From positions 1 to 24,561 of the IMG/VR virus record IMGVR_UViG_3300012954_000074: a stretch of DNA of 24,561 bases; one strand, given 5' to 3'. This document shows, piece after piece, positions 5,486-14,153 of this stretch; the first letter of the stretch is position 1; each line of letters opens with the position of its first letter. The stretch comes from a virus. A program made the translations under genes and the position numbers. The notes under the pieces were generated by a model. The model did no database searches, had not been told where the DNA came from, and was given only the letters and a program-made list of their open reading frames with translations.

Positions 5486-6952
5486 CTAATTTAGCCTTGG
5501 CTGCATTTTGACAGCTACTATAATCAATTGGTTAGCCAGATTAACGTCAAAGCAAATATTTATACGGTTAGCATCGCTATCGTCTCTTTCTACAACTAGG
5601 CTTTGTTTAAATTCCGCTACATCATCTGCTAAGAAACCTTGCAGCTCATCTTCAAAGAATTGTAAGATAGCACCCTTTATTAAGTTGGGAGTTGTTGCCT
5701 TGCCTCGCCCTTCAAGCTCTACACTGTTATTAAACAACTTAACTTGCGAAAAGCGTGATAGTACGAATATGTTCAAACGCTCTATAATGCCCTGTATTGT
5801 AAATAAGGAGATTGCGTCCTCATAAACCTCACAAGGGTTGCCAATAGAATCAGTTAAGAAAGTAGTGCGCAACCTAACTATTTGAGCTAAGCCATCTGCA
5901 CCACATTGTAGAGTAGTCATACCGTTATTAAGTAATAGCTCGCCCTCTTCAAAGTTAAAGCAATCACTATCAACAGCGCAACTATCTGTACACCCAACAC
6001 CATTTAAAGAGGTGAACTGTAGATTAGCTGCTGGATCTTGGCATACAGCGTTTTGAATAACTCCAGTTAATGCGCCTACTATGTCAAAGCTTGGACTATC
6101 TGTGCAGTTTGAATGAGTAACAGATATATGCTGACTATTAGGTGATTGTGCATAAGTAAGTAGATTACCATGAGTATCACGTGGATGTGCAGTAAATGCC
6201 ATGCCAAAGTTAAGTTGGTTATACTCCCAACGTGCAGCTAGAAAATCTTTAAAATATCCCAGGTTAGTTAAATCGTAAAAAGCTGAACCTATGTAACAAT
6301 ATTGGCAATCTCCTATGCTAGCCAAAGCTGCTTGTAAATCAGCATCAACAGCACCACCAGCTAAAAAGCCAGTACCGTTAACAGATACACCTGCTGGTAA
6401 GTTACCAACTGCAACTGCAATATCATTACCTAAAGTACCTGCATTTTTAGCAGTTAAAGTAACCGTACCATCAGCATTATCAACAGCACTTACTAACTCG
6501 TTAGAGTCACCGTTAATTAACGCAGTAAAGGCGGCTGCGATCGTTAAATGTGTATCACCTATAGCAACTGGTACATTATTAACTCCATACGCACCTACAT
6601 TAATAGGTATGACGCCTCCCTCGGTAGCAGTAGAGCCACTAAAGTCTAAATTTAGACTAGCTGCCGTAGATCCCGCTGCATCAGCTACTGGTAAAACGCA
6701 AAGCTGTCCTTCGCCATTATTAAGGTAGTAATGACTAATCATACTAGCTAAGAATGAACCAGCACCTGCTAGTGCTATTCCCTCGGCCTCGCTATTAACA
6801 CAAGCCACCTGCTCTGCAGCACCAGATGTAGCTGGGCCTATTAATAACGCAGCACAACATGCTGGGTCAAAGTTTGTATTTGTTTTGCTTATATTAGCAT
6901 AAAACAAAGGCGTTTTTACCGCCGGTATACCTGTATCAAATGTATTAACCAT
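5486..6952 (-). CDS. contractile tail sheath protein (Mu gpL type)
   Basis: A 488-residue protein with the order typical of Mu-like sheath subunits: an N-terminal segment (IPAVKTPLFYANISKTNTNF), a middle with repeated Gly/Ala-rich beta domains, and a conserved C-terminal domain (FEDELQGFLADDVAEFKQSL followed by VERDDSDANRINICFDVNLA). The sheath polymerises around the tube and contracts on infection. It shares DUF2635 upstream and tube and chaperone genes downstream with Mu. It has 14 cysteines, many clustered (PACCAA, GDCQYCY, and three between residues 312 and 325), which is unusual. Start ATG overlaps the DUF2635 gene by 8 bases. Confidence 0.85.
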   Translation of the reverse strand: MVNTFDTGIPAVKTPLFYANISKTNTNFDPACCAALLIGPATSGAAEQVACVNSEAEGIALAGAGSFLASMISHYYLNNGEGQLCVLPVADAAGSTAASLNLDFSGSTATEGGVIPINVGAYGVNNVPVAIGDTHLTIAAAFTALINGDSNELVSAVDNADGTVTLTAKNAGTLGNDIAVAVGNLPAGVSVNGTGFLAGGAVDADLQAALASIGDCQYCYIGSAFYDLTNLGYFKDFLAARWEYNQLNFGMAFTAHPRDTHGNLLTYAQSPNSQHISVTHSNCTDSPSFDIVGALTGVIQNAVCQDPAANLQFTSLNGVGCTDSCAVDSDCFNFEEGELLLNNGMTTLQCGADGLAQIVRLRTTFLTDSIGNPCEVYEDAISLFTIQGIIERLNIFVLSRFSQVKLFNNSVELEGRGKATTPNLIKGAILQFFEDELQGFLADDVAEFKQSLVVERDDSDANRINICFDVNLANQLIIVAVKMQPRLN

Positions 6953-7145
6953 TTTGCTTATCCTCTTTTGTCTTTTTGTTCTTTTTTGTTTTGGGGGCTT
7001 TGATTAGATCGCCAGATTGCAACCTTCTCATTATGTATGTTGATAGCCTTACAGATTTTTGGGTATCCGAACTAATTACTTGCCCTAATTCATCAAAAAC
7101 TGTTGCGCCCTTACTGGCCACTACATTCACTCTATTTTTGCTCAT
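6945..7145 (-). CDS. DUF2635 small tail protein (Mu gp38-like)
   Basis: A 66-residue protein starting at ATG 7145, with GAGG about 7 bases upstream. A longer frame to 7217 lies inside the preceding gene and is not used. The core VNVVASKGATVFDELGQ ... YIMRRLQSGDLI matches DUF2635, which in Mu directly precedes the sheath gene: a KG/DP-like turn followed by a W/Y-RRL-GD motif. The lysine-rich tail (APKTKKNKKTKEDKQNG) extends beyond the usual domain. It overlaps the upstream tail terminator gene by 14 bases and the sheath by 8. Molecular role in the tail is unknown. Confidence 0.75.
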   Translation of the reverse strand: MSKNRVNVVASKGATVFDELGQVISSDTQKSVRLSTYIMRRLQSGDLIKAPKTKKNKKTKEDKQNG

Positions 7146-7677
7146 CGCAAACCTCACTTTTACACTTTGAATTAACCAAGAAGCCAACATCCTGGACATA
7201 GGCTGGGCATTGACCATCCCACCTATCCTGATCCTCTGTAGTTACGCCACTTTGCTTAACATCTATGTATTCTTTAACATTAAACTCAAAACTTACTTCA
7301 ACACGTTTGCCGTCGAAGTTTTCTAACTGATAATTAGATAGTCTAAATTCTTCATAACAATCCTTATCTGGATCCCAGTTTAGTATTGCACGAAATAGAT
7401 CATCTCTTACGCCCTGCAAAGTTTCAGCTACCGCATGTGCTAAGTTATCTTTTGTTCCACCGTCTAGGATAGCAACCAAGGCAAAGTTATGTGTAATCTC
7501 TAATAAGTTATCATTTGGATAGTTGATCGCTGGAGATTGAGGCACAACCATTAGGTAGGGTAATGGGAGATTTGTGTTTTCCAAAACCTCCAACGGCTGG
7601 ATAATTCCACTAATTCGATCACCAAATACAGTATTGCTGCCTTTAAGCTTTCTGATTAAGTCAGAGTATATAGCCAT
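7132..7677 (-). CDS. probable tail terminator / tail completion protein
   Basis: A 181-residue protein whose ATG at 7677 overlaps the preceding stop (TGATG); an upstream TTG at 7680 is less likely. Its place between the HK97 gp10-like gene and DUF2635/sheath is where Mu-like phages encode the tail terminator. Content fits: a helical N-terminus (IYSDLIRKLKGSNTVFGDRI), PLPYLMVVPQS, and a beta segment ending in KRVEVSFEFNVKEYID. The C-terminus carries four cysteines (DGQCPAY, SKCKSEVCDEQ) outside the recognisable part. Assignment is by position and general pattern, so moderate. Confidence 0.6.
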   Translation of the reverse strand: MAIYSDLIRKLKGSNTVFGDRISGIIQPLEVLENTNLPLPYLMVVPQSPAINYPNDNLLEITHNFALVAILDGGTKDNLAHAVAETLQGVRDDLFRAILNWDPDKDCYEEFRLSNYQLENFDGKRVEVSFEFNVKEYIDVKQSGVTTEDQDRWDGQCPAYVQDVGFLVNSKCKSEVCDEQK

Positions 7678-8102
7678 CAAGTTACTTGTTTGTATTTTTT
7701 AAATTGTACGAATTGTAGAACTGGAAAATTATCTACATTGTTTTCTATAGCTTTACGCAATGCTGGCACTAAATAAGGCCTAGCCTCCATCTTGCGAGTA
7801 CCTAACTCTAAATATTTACCATATTTTACTGGCGTACCTAACACGCCCTCAAAATCATTTAATAGCTCACCCTTAACGCTTTTCCATAGGTTGCCACTTC
7901 TAATTCTAGGTGGTTTTCCTGGGCTACTGGCAACATGCTTACGTCTGCCCTTACCTATTAAGTAAGTGCGCCCTGTAGGAGGGCTATTCCGTATTGATAG
8001 CTTAGATATAGTCTCAGCCTCTAAAAGAGTTCTACGTAGCCATTTACGCGCCACTATAGGCTCTGTATTTAGCCTTACGCCCTCAAATGTAACCTGTACC
8101 AT
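7677..8102 (-). CDS. HK97 gp10-like head-tail protein
   Basis: A 141-residue basic protein with the family signatures: SPPTGRTYLIGKGRRKHVAS, SPGKPPRIRSGNLWKSV and the diagnostic YGKYLELGTRKMEARPYLVP followed by AL. Members complete the head-tail or tail-terminator junction. Its ATG overlaps the stop of the adaptor gene (TAATG at 8102). It is intact and of normal length. Confidence 0.85.
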   Translation of the reverse strand: MVQVTFEGVRLNTEPIVARKWLRRTLLEAETISKLSIRNSPPTGRTYLIGKGRRKHVASSPGKPPRIRSGNLWKSVKGELLNDFEGVLGTPVKYGKYLELGTRKMEARPYLVPALRKAIENNVDNFPVLQFVQFKKYKQVT

Positions 8103-8545
8103 TAATATATATTAGAAGGCTGCATGTAGCCCGTAGGGTCAATCCCAGCCTGTATATTGGCTGCACTATCTGGCCGCCTATTATCATCACGCTTTTCAGT
8201 AACTGATAGCCTTAAAAACCTATCACGCTCATCAATATTTTCAACTGAGTTAATCTTGAACCAACGGCAACCAAATTTAACGTAATTAGTAATATCTACC
8301 GCGTATGTTTTTGGATAGCGTATGTATATCTCATGGGTGTCAATATTCTGGTTACTACCTACATTTACATCCCCAAAGTATGAAGCCCCTCTATTAATAG
8401 CACGTATATCAGCATAAGCATCAAATTGATGGTACTGATTGCTAATTAATCCAGTGTCAGAATCTGGCTCATCTATCTTATTAGTGATAGACACTCTATG
8501 CTTTAACTTAACCTCGCTTGAAGATGGCCTGTTTATCTTTACCAT
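8102..8545 (-). CDS. head-tail adaptor (phage head-tail joining protein)
   Basis: A 147-residue protein with the beta-rich pattern of head-tail joining adaptors: KLKHRVSITNKIDEPDSDTG, an AYADIRAINRG strand, a THEIYIRYPK strand and the terminal FKINSVENIDERDRFLRLSV motif (I-N-x-x-x-x-x-E-x-x-R). The family forms a ring under the portal and connector. Its 5' end overlaps the connector gene by 38 bases. It ends in TAATG coupling to the next gene. The last about 25 residues are a non-conserved tail. Confidence 0.75.
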   Translation of the reverse strand: MVKINRPSSSEVKLKHRVSITNKIDEPDSDTGLISNQYHQFDAYADIRAINRGASYFGDVNVGSNQNIDTHEIYIRYPKTYAVDITNYVKFGCRWFKINSVENIDERDRFLRLSVTEKRDDNRRPDSAANIQAGIDPTGYMQPSNIY

Positions 8546-9050
8546 TGCTTAAAAAAGTTTGTTTGTAGCTATCAAAAATCTGTTTAACGCCAGCATCCTC
8601 TAGCTCATTAGAGCTTGCCTCTCCCCTGTATTCATAACGATAAGCTACTAACCTCATTATGGCCAACCTAATGTCATAAGCGCAGTAAGAAGGCTTAATT
8701 ACAAAATCTGCCACATAATCATATGAGTCACAATCGTAACAATATTGCTTGCAATTATTAACGCACAAACACCTATTATGTTGTTCATAATTTAGCTCAT
8801 TACCAGTGCACAAATCTCTTACACACTTTACATTTAGATCAAAGTTAAAGCATTGATCACCTTCATTAAAATAGGCTTTATAGTTACCAGGCCTTATATA
8901 CATTTGAGTATATTGCTCAAACCTATCTATTACCCCTTCAACAAGCAATTCAACAAGTGATTCTTCACTAGGATCAATAACCCTAATAAAATCCATTACT
9001 GTTGAAATAGGTAGATCAAGCTTCTTAACTTGTACCCTTTCAATCTTCAT
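8508..9050 (-). CDS. head-tail connector (gp6-like) with a cysteine-rich insert
   Basis: A 180-residue protein from ATG 9050; a TTG at 9059 would add three residues. The N-terminal MDFIRVIDPSEESLVELLVE and RFEQYTQMYIRP, and the C-terminal YDIRLAIMRLVAYRYEYRGE followed by a helix, fit gp6-like connectors, which bridge portal and adaptor. Between them, residues 68-115 hold nine cysteines (CVRDLC, CLCVNNC, YCYDCDSY, SYC), far above family norm and possibly metal-binding or disulfide-linked in the virion. Neighbours on both sides are head-tail junction genes. Confidence 0.7.
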   Translation of the reverse strand: MKIERVQVKKLDLPISTVMDFIRVIDPSEESLVELLVEGVIDRFEQYTQMYIRPGNYKAYFNEGDQCFNFDLNVKCVRDLCTGNELNYEQHNRCLCVNNCKQYCYDCDSYDYVADFVIKPSYCAYDIRLAIMRLVAYRYEYRGEASSNELEDAGVKQIFDSYKQTFLSNGKDKQAIFKRG

Positions 9051-9052
9051 AT

Positions 9053-9553
9053 TTAACAATCTTTAATTGTAACTAGTAACTTAACCGTATGGCTTATTTC
9101 AGCGCAATGTTTTATATAGTAGATGGTGTTATAAACTTCGTAAGTTACACCGTCTGTACCACCTTCATATGACATCCTGCTAATGTTAGATTTTGCATCA
9201 AACTTATTCTTTAAATCTGGCTGATATTTTAACAAAGTAGGCTCTGTTACGCTTGGATCACAAGTGTTTTGAACTGGATCCTCACTCCAAGTAGAGTTTG
9301 TAATAAATGCCTTCTCACAATCATCACAGCTTTCTAAAAAATCCGTCCAATCAAACTCTATAAAAATCTGATCTCGGCTTTTTTTATAAATATGCTTTTG
9401 ATACTGCTTGTTAGCACATACCTCTATAGGGCAATTACTGTCGCAACATGATTGGCTACTTTTGTTATTATAGCTCATACAGCTACCGGAAACTTTAGCG
9501 CCACAAGCTTGATTATTTATATAATTATACCCCATATTATTCATGCCCTCCAT
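9053..9553 (-). CDS. cysteine-rich phage structural protein, unrecognised
   Basis: Function not recognised. A 166-residue protein with 11 cysteines (about 6.6%), including GSC, SCCDSNC, EVC, SCDDC and a C-terminal DC. The middle and end are beta-rich (QIFIEFDWTDFL, HTVKLLVTIKD). It lies between a beta-helix protein region and the connector, so it is probably part of the head or neck. The start is uncertain: ATGs at 9553, 9544 and 9535 are close together, with GGAGG between the first two. It overlaps the preceding small gene by 17 bases. Confidence 0.6.
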   Translation of the reverse strand: MEGMNNMGYNYINNQACGAKVSGSCMSYNNKSSQSCCDSNCPIEVCANKQYQKHIYKKSRDQIFIEFDWTDFLESCDDCEKAFITNSTWSEDPVQNTCDPSVTEPTLLKYQPDLKNKFDAKSNISRMSYEGGTDGVTYEVYNTIYYIKHCAEISHTVKLLVTIKDC

Positions 9554-9722
9554 CAGGTAATTCCACCTGCGCTAACTCATCAGTTGCATCTACAATCCTG
9601 TCTATAAAAGCCACCTCAAGGTTGTTTAATAGCTTTACATTACCTGCTACATCATCACCAGCTTTCAGCTCTTTTACTATTTCCACTAGATCTATCTTTA
9701 AGTTTTTTATTATAGTTTTCAT
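9537..9722 (-). CDS. small acidic helical protein of 61 residues, unrecognised
   Basis: A short protein that looks all-helical (MKTIIKNLKIDLVEIVKELK, NVKLLNNLEVAFIDRIVDAT) with an acidic C-terminus. Its ATG overlaps the stop of the beta-helix gene (TAATG), and its end overlaps the cysteine-rich gene by 17 bases, so it is embedded in a tightly coupled late operon. It could be a small head-assembly or stabilising factor, but nothing in the sequence identifies it. Confidence 0.6.
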   Translation of the reverse strand: MKTIIKNLKIDLVEIVKELKAGDDVAGNVKLLNNLEVAFIDRIVDATDELAQVELPDGGHE

Positions 9723-11203
9723 TATATATTTCTCACTCCTGTGCCTGTTTGTGTTGGTGTTGTAGGCATTGTATAGCTTTGACGGCCATAACCGTGAAAA
9801 GCCTGTAATGTATTGCCTGTAGCTTTACCGCCCTGCAAATAGTAGTAAGCTGTTACGCTAGAGTAATAAATATTACCTGCGTGATTACGTAGGTTAAACC
9901 TACCTAAGCCAGAGCCGTGCAATGCAAAACATCTTGCATTAACTGCCATATCGCGGTTATCCATTGCGCCACGCGCTGTCATTGAGCAGTAGTAAATATA
10001 ATTAGTTGCGTCTGTATTAAAGATATAAAAGAACCCATTGGCTCTAGCATCATTATAATAAAAACGTAAGTTTGTGCAGCCTGCTAAACGCGTGTAACCT
10101 GAGCTATCTGTTGAACAGTTATAGGCATAACAGCCAGTTGAGTCATTTTCAAAACGTTGGTAACTTCCGCTAGACGCTCTACAGTTATAGAACCTATTAT
10201 TAGAAGCCGTGCCTAAGAACCTAAACCCACCTACGCTATCAGCGTGGCAGCGGTAAACTCTATTAACCGTAGCGTTGGCACCACAATTATGATCCAAGTA
10301 ACCATTACTAATAAATGCAGAGCGTTGTACATTTAAGTTACCGCCATTAAGGCATCTTATGTAACCTAAATCACCTACAGTATTATAATAACATAGTAAA
10401 GTAGCTGTCCCTGATGTTTGTATATATCCATAAGTATGAACTTCCGTATATCGGATATTAATACTTTGTGCACCTGTAAGTAAATACCTAGCATTACTTA
10501 ACTTGGAGTAGTAAATTGTTAAGCTAGCAATGTTCTGTAAAGCTAGTGCATTACCAAAATCAAAAGTACAGTATTGTATAATACCCGCGCTACCACTTGT
10601 ATTGATCTGACTTAATGTTACTACTTGGTTATCATAAAAATTTACATTCTGATTGGTTATATTGCTATTGCTTATTAAACAATCTTCTATACGCCCCGTA
10701 CCGTTTTGGGTAACATTAGCATTAGACGTAATCTCATTACGCTGCATAGTGCCTGCAACTAGTGTAACCCTGGCATTCTCGCCTAGTTTATTTTGCCTGA
10801 ATATACCCGCCGTATAAGCAAAGCTACTAGCATTAGTTATGCGATTATTTTGTACATTAGTATTACCAAATGGAAAGTTAGCTATTACCTGGTAACCAGT
10901 AACCTCATTGTTGTTAATAGTATCGTGCAAGTAATAAATACGACCAGTTTGCCAATCCATTCTAGCTTGCCAAGGATGATTGCCTGTCAATGCATCAGAT
11001 TGATAAACCCCCTCATCTGGTAACTTACCATCTTCACTAGCAACAACTGTAAAAGTGCCAGTACCACCAGCACTAATGTGAGTTATATTGTTGGCTGTAT
11101 ATACAGTGCCAGCTGTAATAGTACCCGATAAAATCGCCGCACGTGTGTCTACTACTGGTGCTGATCCGCCTGTTGATGCAGGTATAACGCTTGATCCACT
11201 CAT
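9722..11203 (-). CDS. beta-helix phage surface protein (head fibre or decoration candidate)
   Basis: A 493-residue protein dominated by short strand-turn repeats of about 20-24 residues, for example NRFYNCRASSGSYQRFEN, CYAYNCSTDSSGYTRLAG and NLRFYYNDARANGFFYIFN. This is typical of right-handed parallel beta-helices found in phage fibres and tailspikes. Twelve cysteines recur within the coils (YNC, YYC, LLC), suggesting a stacked cysteine ladder. It sits among head genes rather than after the tape measure, so a capsid-attached fibre or decoration is more likely than a tail fibre. No catalytic residues are evident. Two bases separate it from the upstream gene. Confidence 0.6.
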   Translation of the reverse strand: MSGSSVIPASTGGSAPVVDTRAAILSGTITAGTVYTANNITHISAGGTGTFTVVASEDGKLPDEGVYQSDALTGNHPWQARMDWQTGRIYYLHDTINNNEVTGYQVIANFPFGNTNVQNNRITNASSFAYTAGIFRQNKLGENARVTLVAGTMQRNEITSNANVTQNGTGRIEDCLISNSNITNQNVNFYDNQVVTLSQINTSGSAGIIQYCTFDFGNALALQNIASLTIYYSKLSNARYLLTGAQSINIRYTEVHTYGYIQTSGTATLLCYYNTVGDLGYIRCLNGGNLNVQRSAFISNGYLDHNCGANATVNRVYRCHADSVGGFRFLGTASNNRFYNCRASSGSYQRFENDSTGCYAYNCSTDSSGYTRLAGCTNLRFYYNDARANGFFYIFNTDATNYIYYCSMTARGAMDNRDMAVNARCFALHGSGLGRFNLRNHAGNIYYSSVTAYYYLQGGKATGNTLQAFHGYGRQSYTMPTTPTQTGTGVRNI

Positions 11204-11204
11204 C

Positions 11205-12878
11205 CTACGCCTCCCATATCACGTCTGCATTACTATTAGTACCTGTCGCTATTGTATAAGCTGATGTATCCAACACTACATTATCTCTAGCAGAGCCAAA
11301 GGTGCGGCTACCTGGTAAATTCATAGTTACCGTGCCCGATGGTGTATTAATTACCACAGGGTTACTGCCCTCGTTAGTTACTGTAAATGTTCTAACTTGC
11401 GCTACAGGTATAGCAAAAGCGGCTGAATTATTAGGTATATCAACGCCATCTGCAACCTCTGCCACGTCTGGTGTATTGGCTATTGCCTCTGCTACTTTTT
11501 CAGCTAAGTCTAAATTGCAAACTTCCTTACAATCTACAAGCGTCCAACTAGGTGGTATTCCACCGCTGACATCTACTAAATTGCCTAAAGCGTCAGTTGC
11601 TATAACCTCTCCATCAGAATAAGTTATAACTTTATAGCTATTTGGCGTACCAGCTGTTGTAGTAGTAAAGTTTATAAATAATGGAGGGTTGGCAGTATCT
11701 TGTGTGCCACCAATTATCCTACCTATGCGAGTGTCAATTGGCGCGCCGTTCACGCCCGTTTGCCAGATAACAATAGGGTTGGTAGAAAAGGCCAAGTGAT
11801 AAGTATTACCTGCCGTTAATGTAGGGGAACCAGTAAAGCTGAATGTAACTGGATTAAACCCGCCGCCAGGCACAGTAGCTGAAGGCGTAGTATATAAACT
11901 AGGGCCATTTACTCCGTCCATTATAGACAAGGTAACAGCGTGCGTGCCAAAAGCCGCGCCTAAATCAATAGTTAAATCCACCAACTCCATATCCACATCT
12001 GGCGTAAGCAAGATACCATTAACCCCGTTAAGAAGAGCTCCACTACCAGAAGTAATTGCAGCGGTGGTATCAATAGTACCAGGGGTGGAGGTGCTCCCTC
12101 CAGCATCTTGATAGCATTGCTCGCTTGTGATTTTTATACCGCTATTGCTTGCGCATTCTTTTACATCTGCAGCATTAGGGGCAGTAACTACATTACCTGA
12201 AGTATCTATCCAAACAGTAGCAACTACTGCAGTGGGATTAGCGGTGTCAAACCATGTTACACGCTGATAGCGTATTGAGCTATCATTTATATCTTCAAAG
12301 CACTTCTCTATAGCTTCATAATCCGCATTAGCACACTTAGTAAGTTGTGATCCATCAGCTACAACAGTAACACCGTCGCTTTCTAGTAAGCGTACAGATG
12401 TAACACCTGTTGACATTACGGTAGTAAATTCTTGTAGTAAGAACCTACCATCAGCAGTAGAGCAACCGCTCTCAAACGTCTTGGTTATAAGCGCATTTAG
12501 ATCTGCATTTAATTGCTGGATTAACGCTTCTACTGTATCGGTATTAGCATTAATAGCTTGTAACTCTGTTAATAAATTACCAAGCTCATTAGTAATGTTA
12601 ACCAGGTTAGTATTAACGTCGGCAGTTAAAGCCTCTAAAGTATCGGTATTAGCATTTACTGCTTGTGCCTCGGTTAATATCTGAGCCAGCAAAGCTTCTA
12701 CATTACTTAAATCTATTTGATTGCACACCTCAACATATAGCGGATTGGTGCAAGAATCTCCTAAAACTGGGCCACTTGAACCAACTGTACCTGGTATAAA
12801 AGTAGAACGTTTAAAGCTCTTACCCCTAGCAGGCCTATTAGCTGGTGAACAGCCTTGTGGTGCGCATCTTTTTGGCAT
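11205..12878 (-). CDS. large multidomain phage head-associated protein, unrecognised
   Basis: A 557-residue protein. It has a basic N-terminus (KRCAPQGCSPANRPARGKSF), a region around residues 60-130 with a leucine-rich heptad-like pattern, and an internal repeat (ILTEAQAVNANTDTLEAL / LLTELQAINANTDTVEAL). The long beta-rich C-terminal part contains Thr/Gly/Asn-rich domains resembling carbohydrate-binding or fibre modules. The plan (anchor, trimeric coiled stalk, beta domains) suits a capsid fibre. Eleven cysteines occur. It follows the major capsid gene and starts in TAATG overlap with the lysine-rich small gene. Assignment is from architecture only. Confidence 0.5.
   Translation of the reverse strand: MPKRCAPQGCSPANRPARGKSFKRSTFIPGTVGSSGPVLGDSCTNPLYVEVCNQIDLSNVEALLAQILTEAQAVNANTDTLEALTADVNTNLVNITNELGNLLTELQAINANTDTVEALIQQLNADLNALITKTFESGCSTADGRFLLQEFTTVMSTGVTSVRLLESDGVTVVADGSQLTKCANADYEAIEKCFEDINDSSIRYQRVTWFDTANPTAVVATVWIDTSGNVVTAPNAADVKECASNSGIKITSEQCYQDAGGSTSTPGTIDTTAAITSGSGALLNGVNGILLTPDVDMELVDLTIDLGAAFGTHAVTLSIMDGVNGPSLYTTPSATVPGGGFNPVTFSFTGSPTLTAGNTYHLAFSTNPIVIWQTGVNGAPIDTRIGRIIGGTQDTANPPLFINFTTTTAGTPNSYKVITYSDGEVIATDALGNLVDVSGGIPPSWTLVDCKEVCNLDLAEKVAEAIANTPDVAEVADGVDIPNNSAAFAIPVAQVRTFTVTNEGSNPVVINTPSGTVTMNLPGSRTFGSARDNVVLDTSAYTIATGTNSNADVIWEA
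12527..12680. repeat. internal direct repeat in the 557-residue protein gene
   Basis: About 48 bases at 12527-12574 recur at 12632-12680 with a handful of changes (shared core TATCGGTATTAGCATT), 105 bases or 35 codons apart. They encode the two NANTD-containing copies of the predicted stalk, suggesting growth by duplication of one stalk unit. Confidence 0.7.
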
Positions 12879-13012
12879 TATTTTTTATCTTTTTTTGCTT
12901 TCTTTTTAGGCTCTGGCTTGTCTTCAATTACATCAACCACAACCTCTTCTTTTTTTGGCTCTGCAGGCTTTACCTTCCTAGACGCCAATATTTGTTCAAT
13001 TGTATAAATCAT
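12878..13012 (-). CDS. lysine-rich 44-residue protein between capsid and fibre-like genes
   Basis: A short ORF (MIYTIEQILASRKVKPAEPK, then an acidic VVVDVIED patch and a KKKAKKDKK tail). No family is recognised. Its stop overlaps the start of the 557-residue protein gene (TAATG), the same coupling seen at other genuine junctions here. No ribosome-binding site is visible: the ATG follows directly on the terminator hairpin behind the capsid gene. A small accessory head protein is possible. Confidence 0.5.
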   Translation of the reverse strand: MIYTIEQILASRKVKPAEPKKEEVVVDVIEDKPEPKKKAKKDKK

Positions 13013-13015
13013 AAC

Positions 13016-13040
13016 TAAAAAGGGGGCCCGAAAGCCCCCT
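13016..13040 (-). terminator. terminator directly after the major capsid gene
   Basis: On the minus strand AGGGGGC, loop TTTCGG and GCCCCCT form a 7-bp GC-rich stem followed by TTTTTA. It begins 7 bases after the capsid stop. It would keep capsid mRNA abundant while limiting read-through into the downstream late genes. Confidence 0.85.
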
Positions 13041-13046
13041 ACCTCT

Positions 13047-14099
13047 TTACATAGAAGCTATAAACTGCAGACCTAAACATCTGCTTTCTGCAGAGCGTGT
13101 CCAAGTTCCAGCTGTAGCTAACTGAGTTTTGTTTGGTGAGTAATTGTAATCATTAGCTGCACCTTGAAGTAAGTTATTACAATATCCTTTTGGATGAATT
13201 ACAAACTCATCGTAGAAATAGTGTTGGAACTCCTTATTGCACGGTAAAAACTCTGGGTGGTAAGAAGGGTCAGCACAACCCTCACCATAACCAAAAGTAC
13301 CATTTCTAAATAAGATAGAAATATAACCATCACCAGGCGTACCTGGAGTTACCATTAATGCTGGATGATCACTTACAATCACGCGATAGCCATTCCATAT
13401 TGGTAGGCGAATCTCTACACCGTTGATAGTTTCACAACAATAATCAGATACATTATTAGCAATTACATTCTTTGCTACTTGGCTATGCATGATAATACCA
13501 TCAAACTGGCCAAAATTAGCACCACTATTAAATGCAGCTGTGTTTAGTGCATCAAATGTAAATACGTTATCTGGTGCAGTATTACCACGCACATCAACAT
13601 AGTTACCTACGCCAGCACCTAAAGCAACCTCAGAGTTATATATACCTCTTAAAGATGCCATTAAGAATGACTGCTTATCTTTTGCTAAAAAACCACCTAC
13701 TGTTTCTAGGATAACATCGCCAGCTGTCATTTCATCACAGCCTAAGCAAATATTTTCTAAGCGACTTTCGCTAAAACATTTTTTAGTAGAATACTTAATT
13801 ACACGATCTACTGTAGAAAGCACTTCATCACACTCACACGGGTCAGCATCTGGTAATTGAGTATCACCGCTACCACCAACACCTGTGTAGTCAACATCTT
13901 CAAAATGCTCTAGTGCCTCATAATAAGGTACATTAGTTGCAAAGCCCTTACCTCGGGCAATACTTCCAAACATTTCTTCCTGGCTGATTATACCAGAATT
14001 CCATATTGCCAGATCAGATTGAGCTGAACAATCGGGGCGCAAACTATAATTTGCATACGTTTCTCCGCAGATTAAACCTGCTACTTTACTATTAGCCAT
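13047..14099 (-). CDS. major capsid protein
   Basis: A 350-residue protein after the scaffold gene, the usual place, with features of HK97-fold capsid subunits: DLAIWNSGIISQEEMFGSIA near the N-terminus, LETVGGFLAKDKQSFLMASL (spine-helix-like), and a C-terminal FYDEFVIHPKGY segment seen in coat proteins of this group. It carries 13 cysteines (for example DPCECDE, NICLGCDE, YCCETI), far above normal for capsid proteins. AAGGAGAAC precedes the ATG at ideal spacing and a strong terminator follows, both fitting high expression. The subfamily is not certain. Confidence 0.8.
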   Translation of the reverse strand: MANSKVAGLICGETYANYSLRPDCSAQSDLAIWNSGIISQEEMFGSIARGKGFATNVPYYEALEHFEDVDYTGVGGSGDTQLPDADPCECDEVLSTVDRVIKYSTKKCFSESRLENICLGCDEMTAGDVILETVGGFLAKDKQSFLMASLRGIYNSEVALGAGVGNYVDVRGNTAPDNVFTFDALNTAAFNSGANFGQFDGIIMHSQVAKNVIANNVSDYCCETINGVEIRLPIWNGYRVIVSDHPALMVTPGTPGDGYISILFRNGTFGYGEGCADPSYHPEFLPCNKEFQHYFYDEFVIHPKGYCNNLLQGAANDYNYSPNKTQLATAGTWTRSAESRCLGLQFIASM

Positions 14100-14153
14100 T
14101 TTGTTCTCCTTTAGTTTTGTTTTGAATTGCGCCCCTGGCTAAAGGGACGGCTT

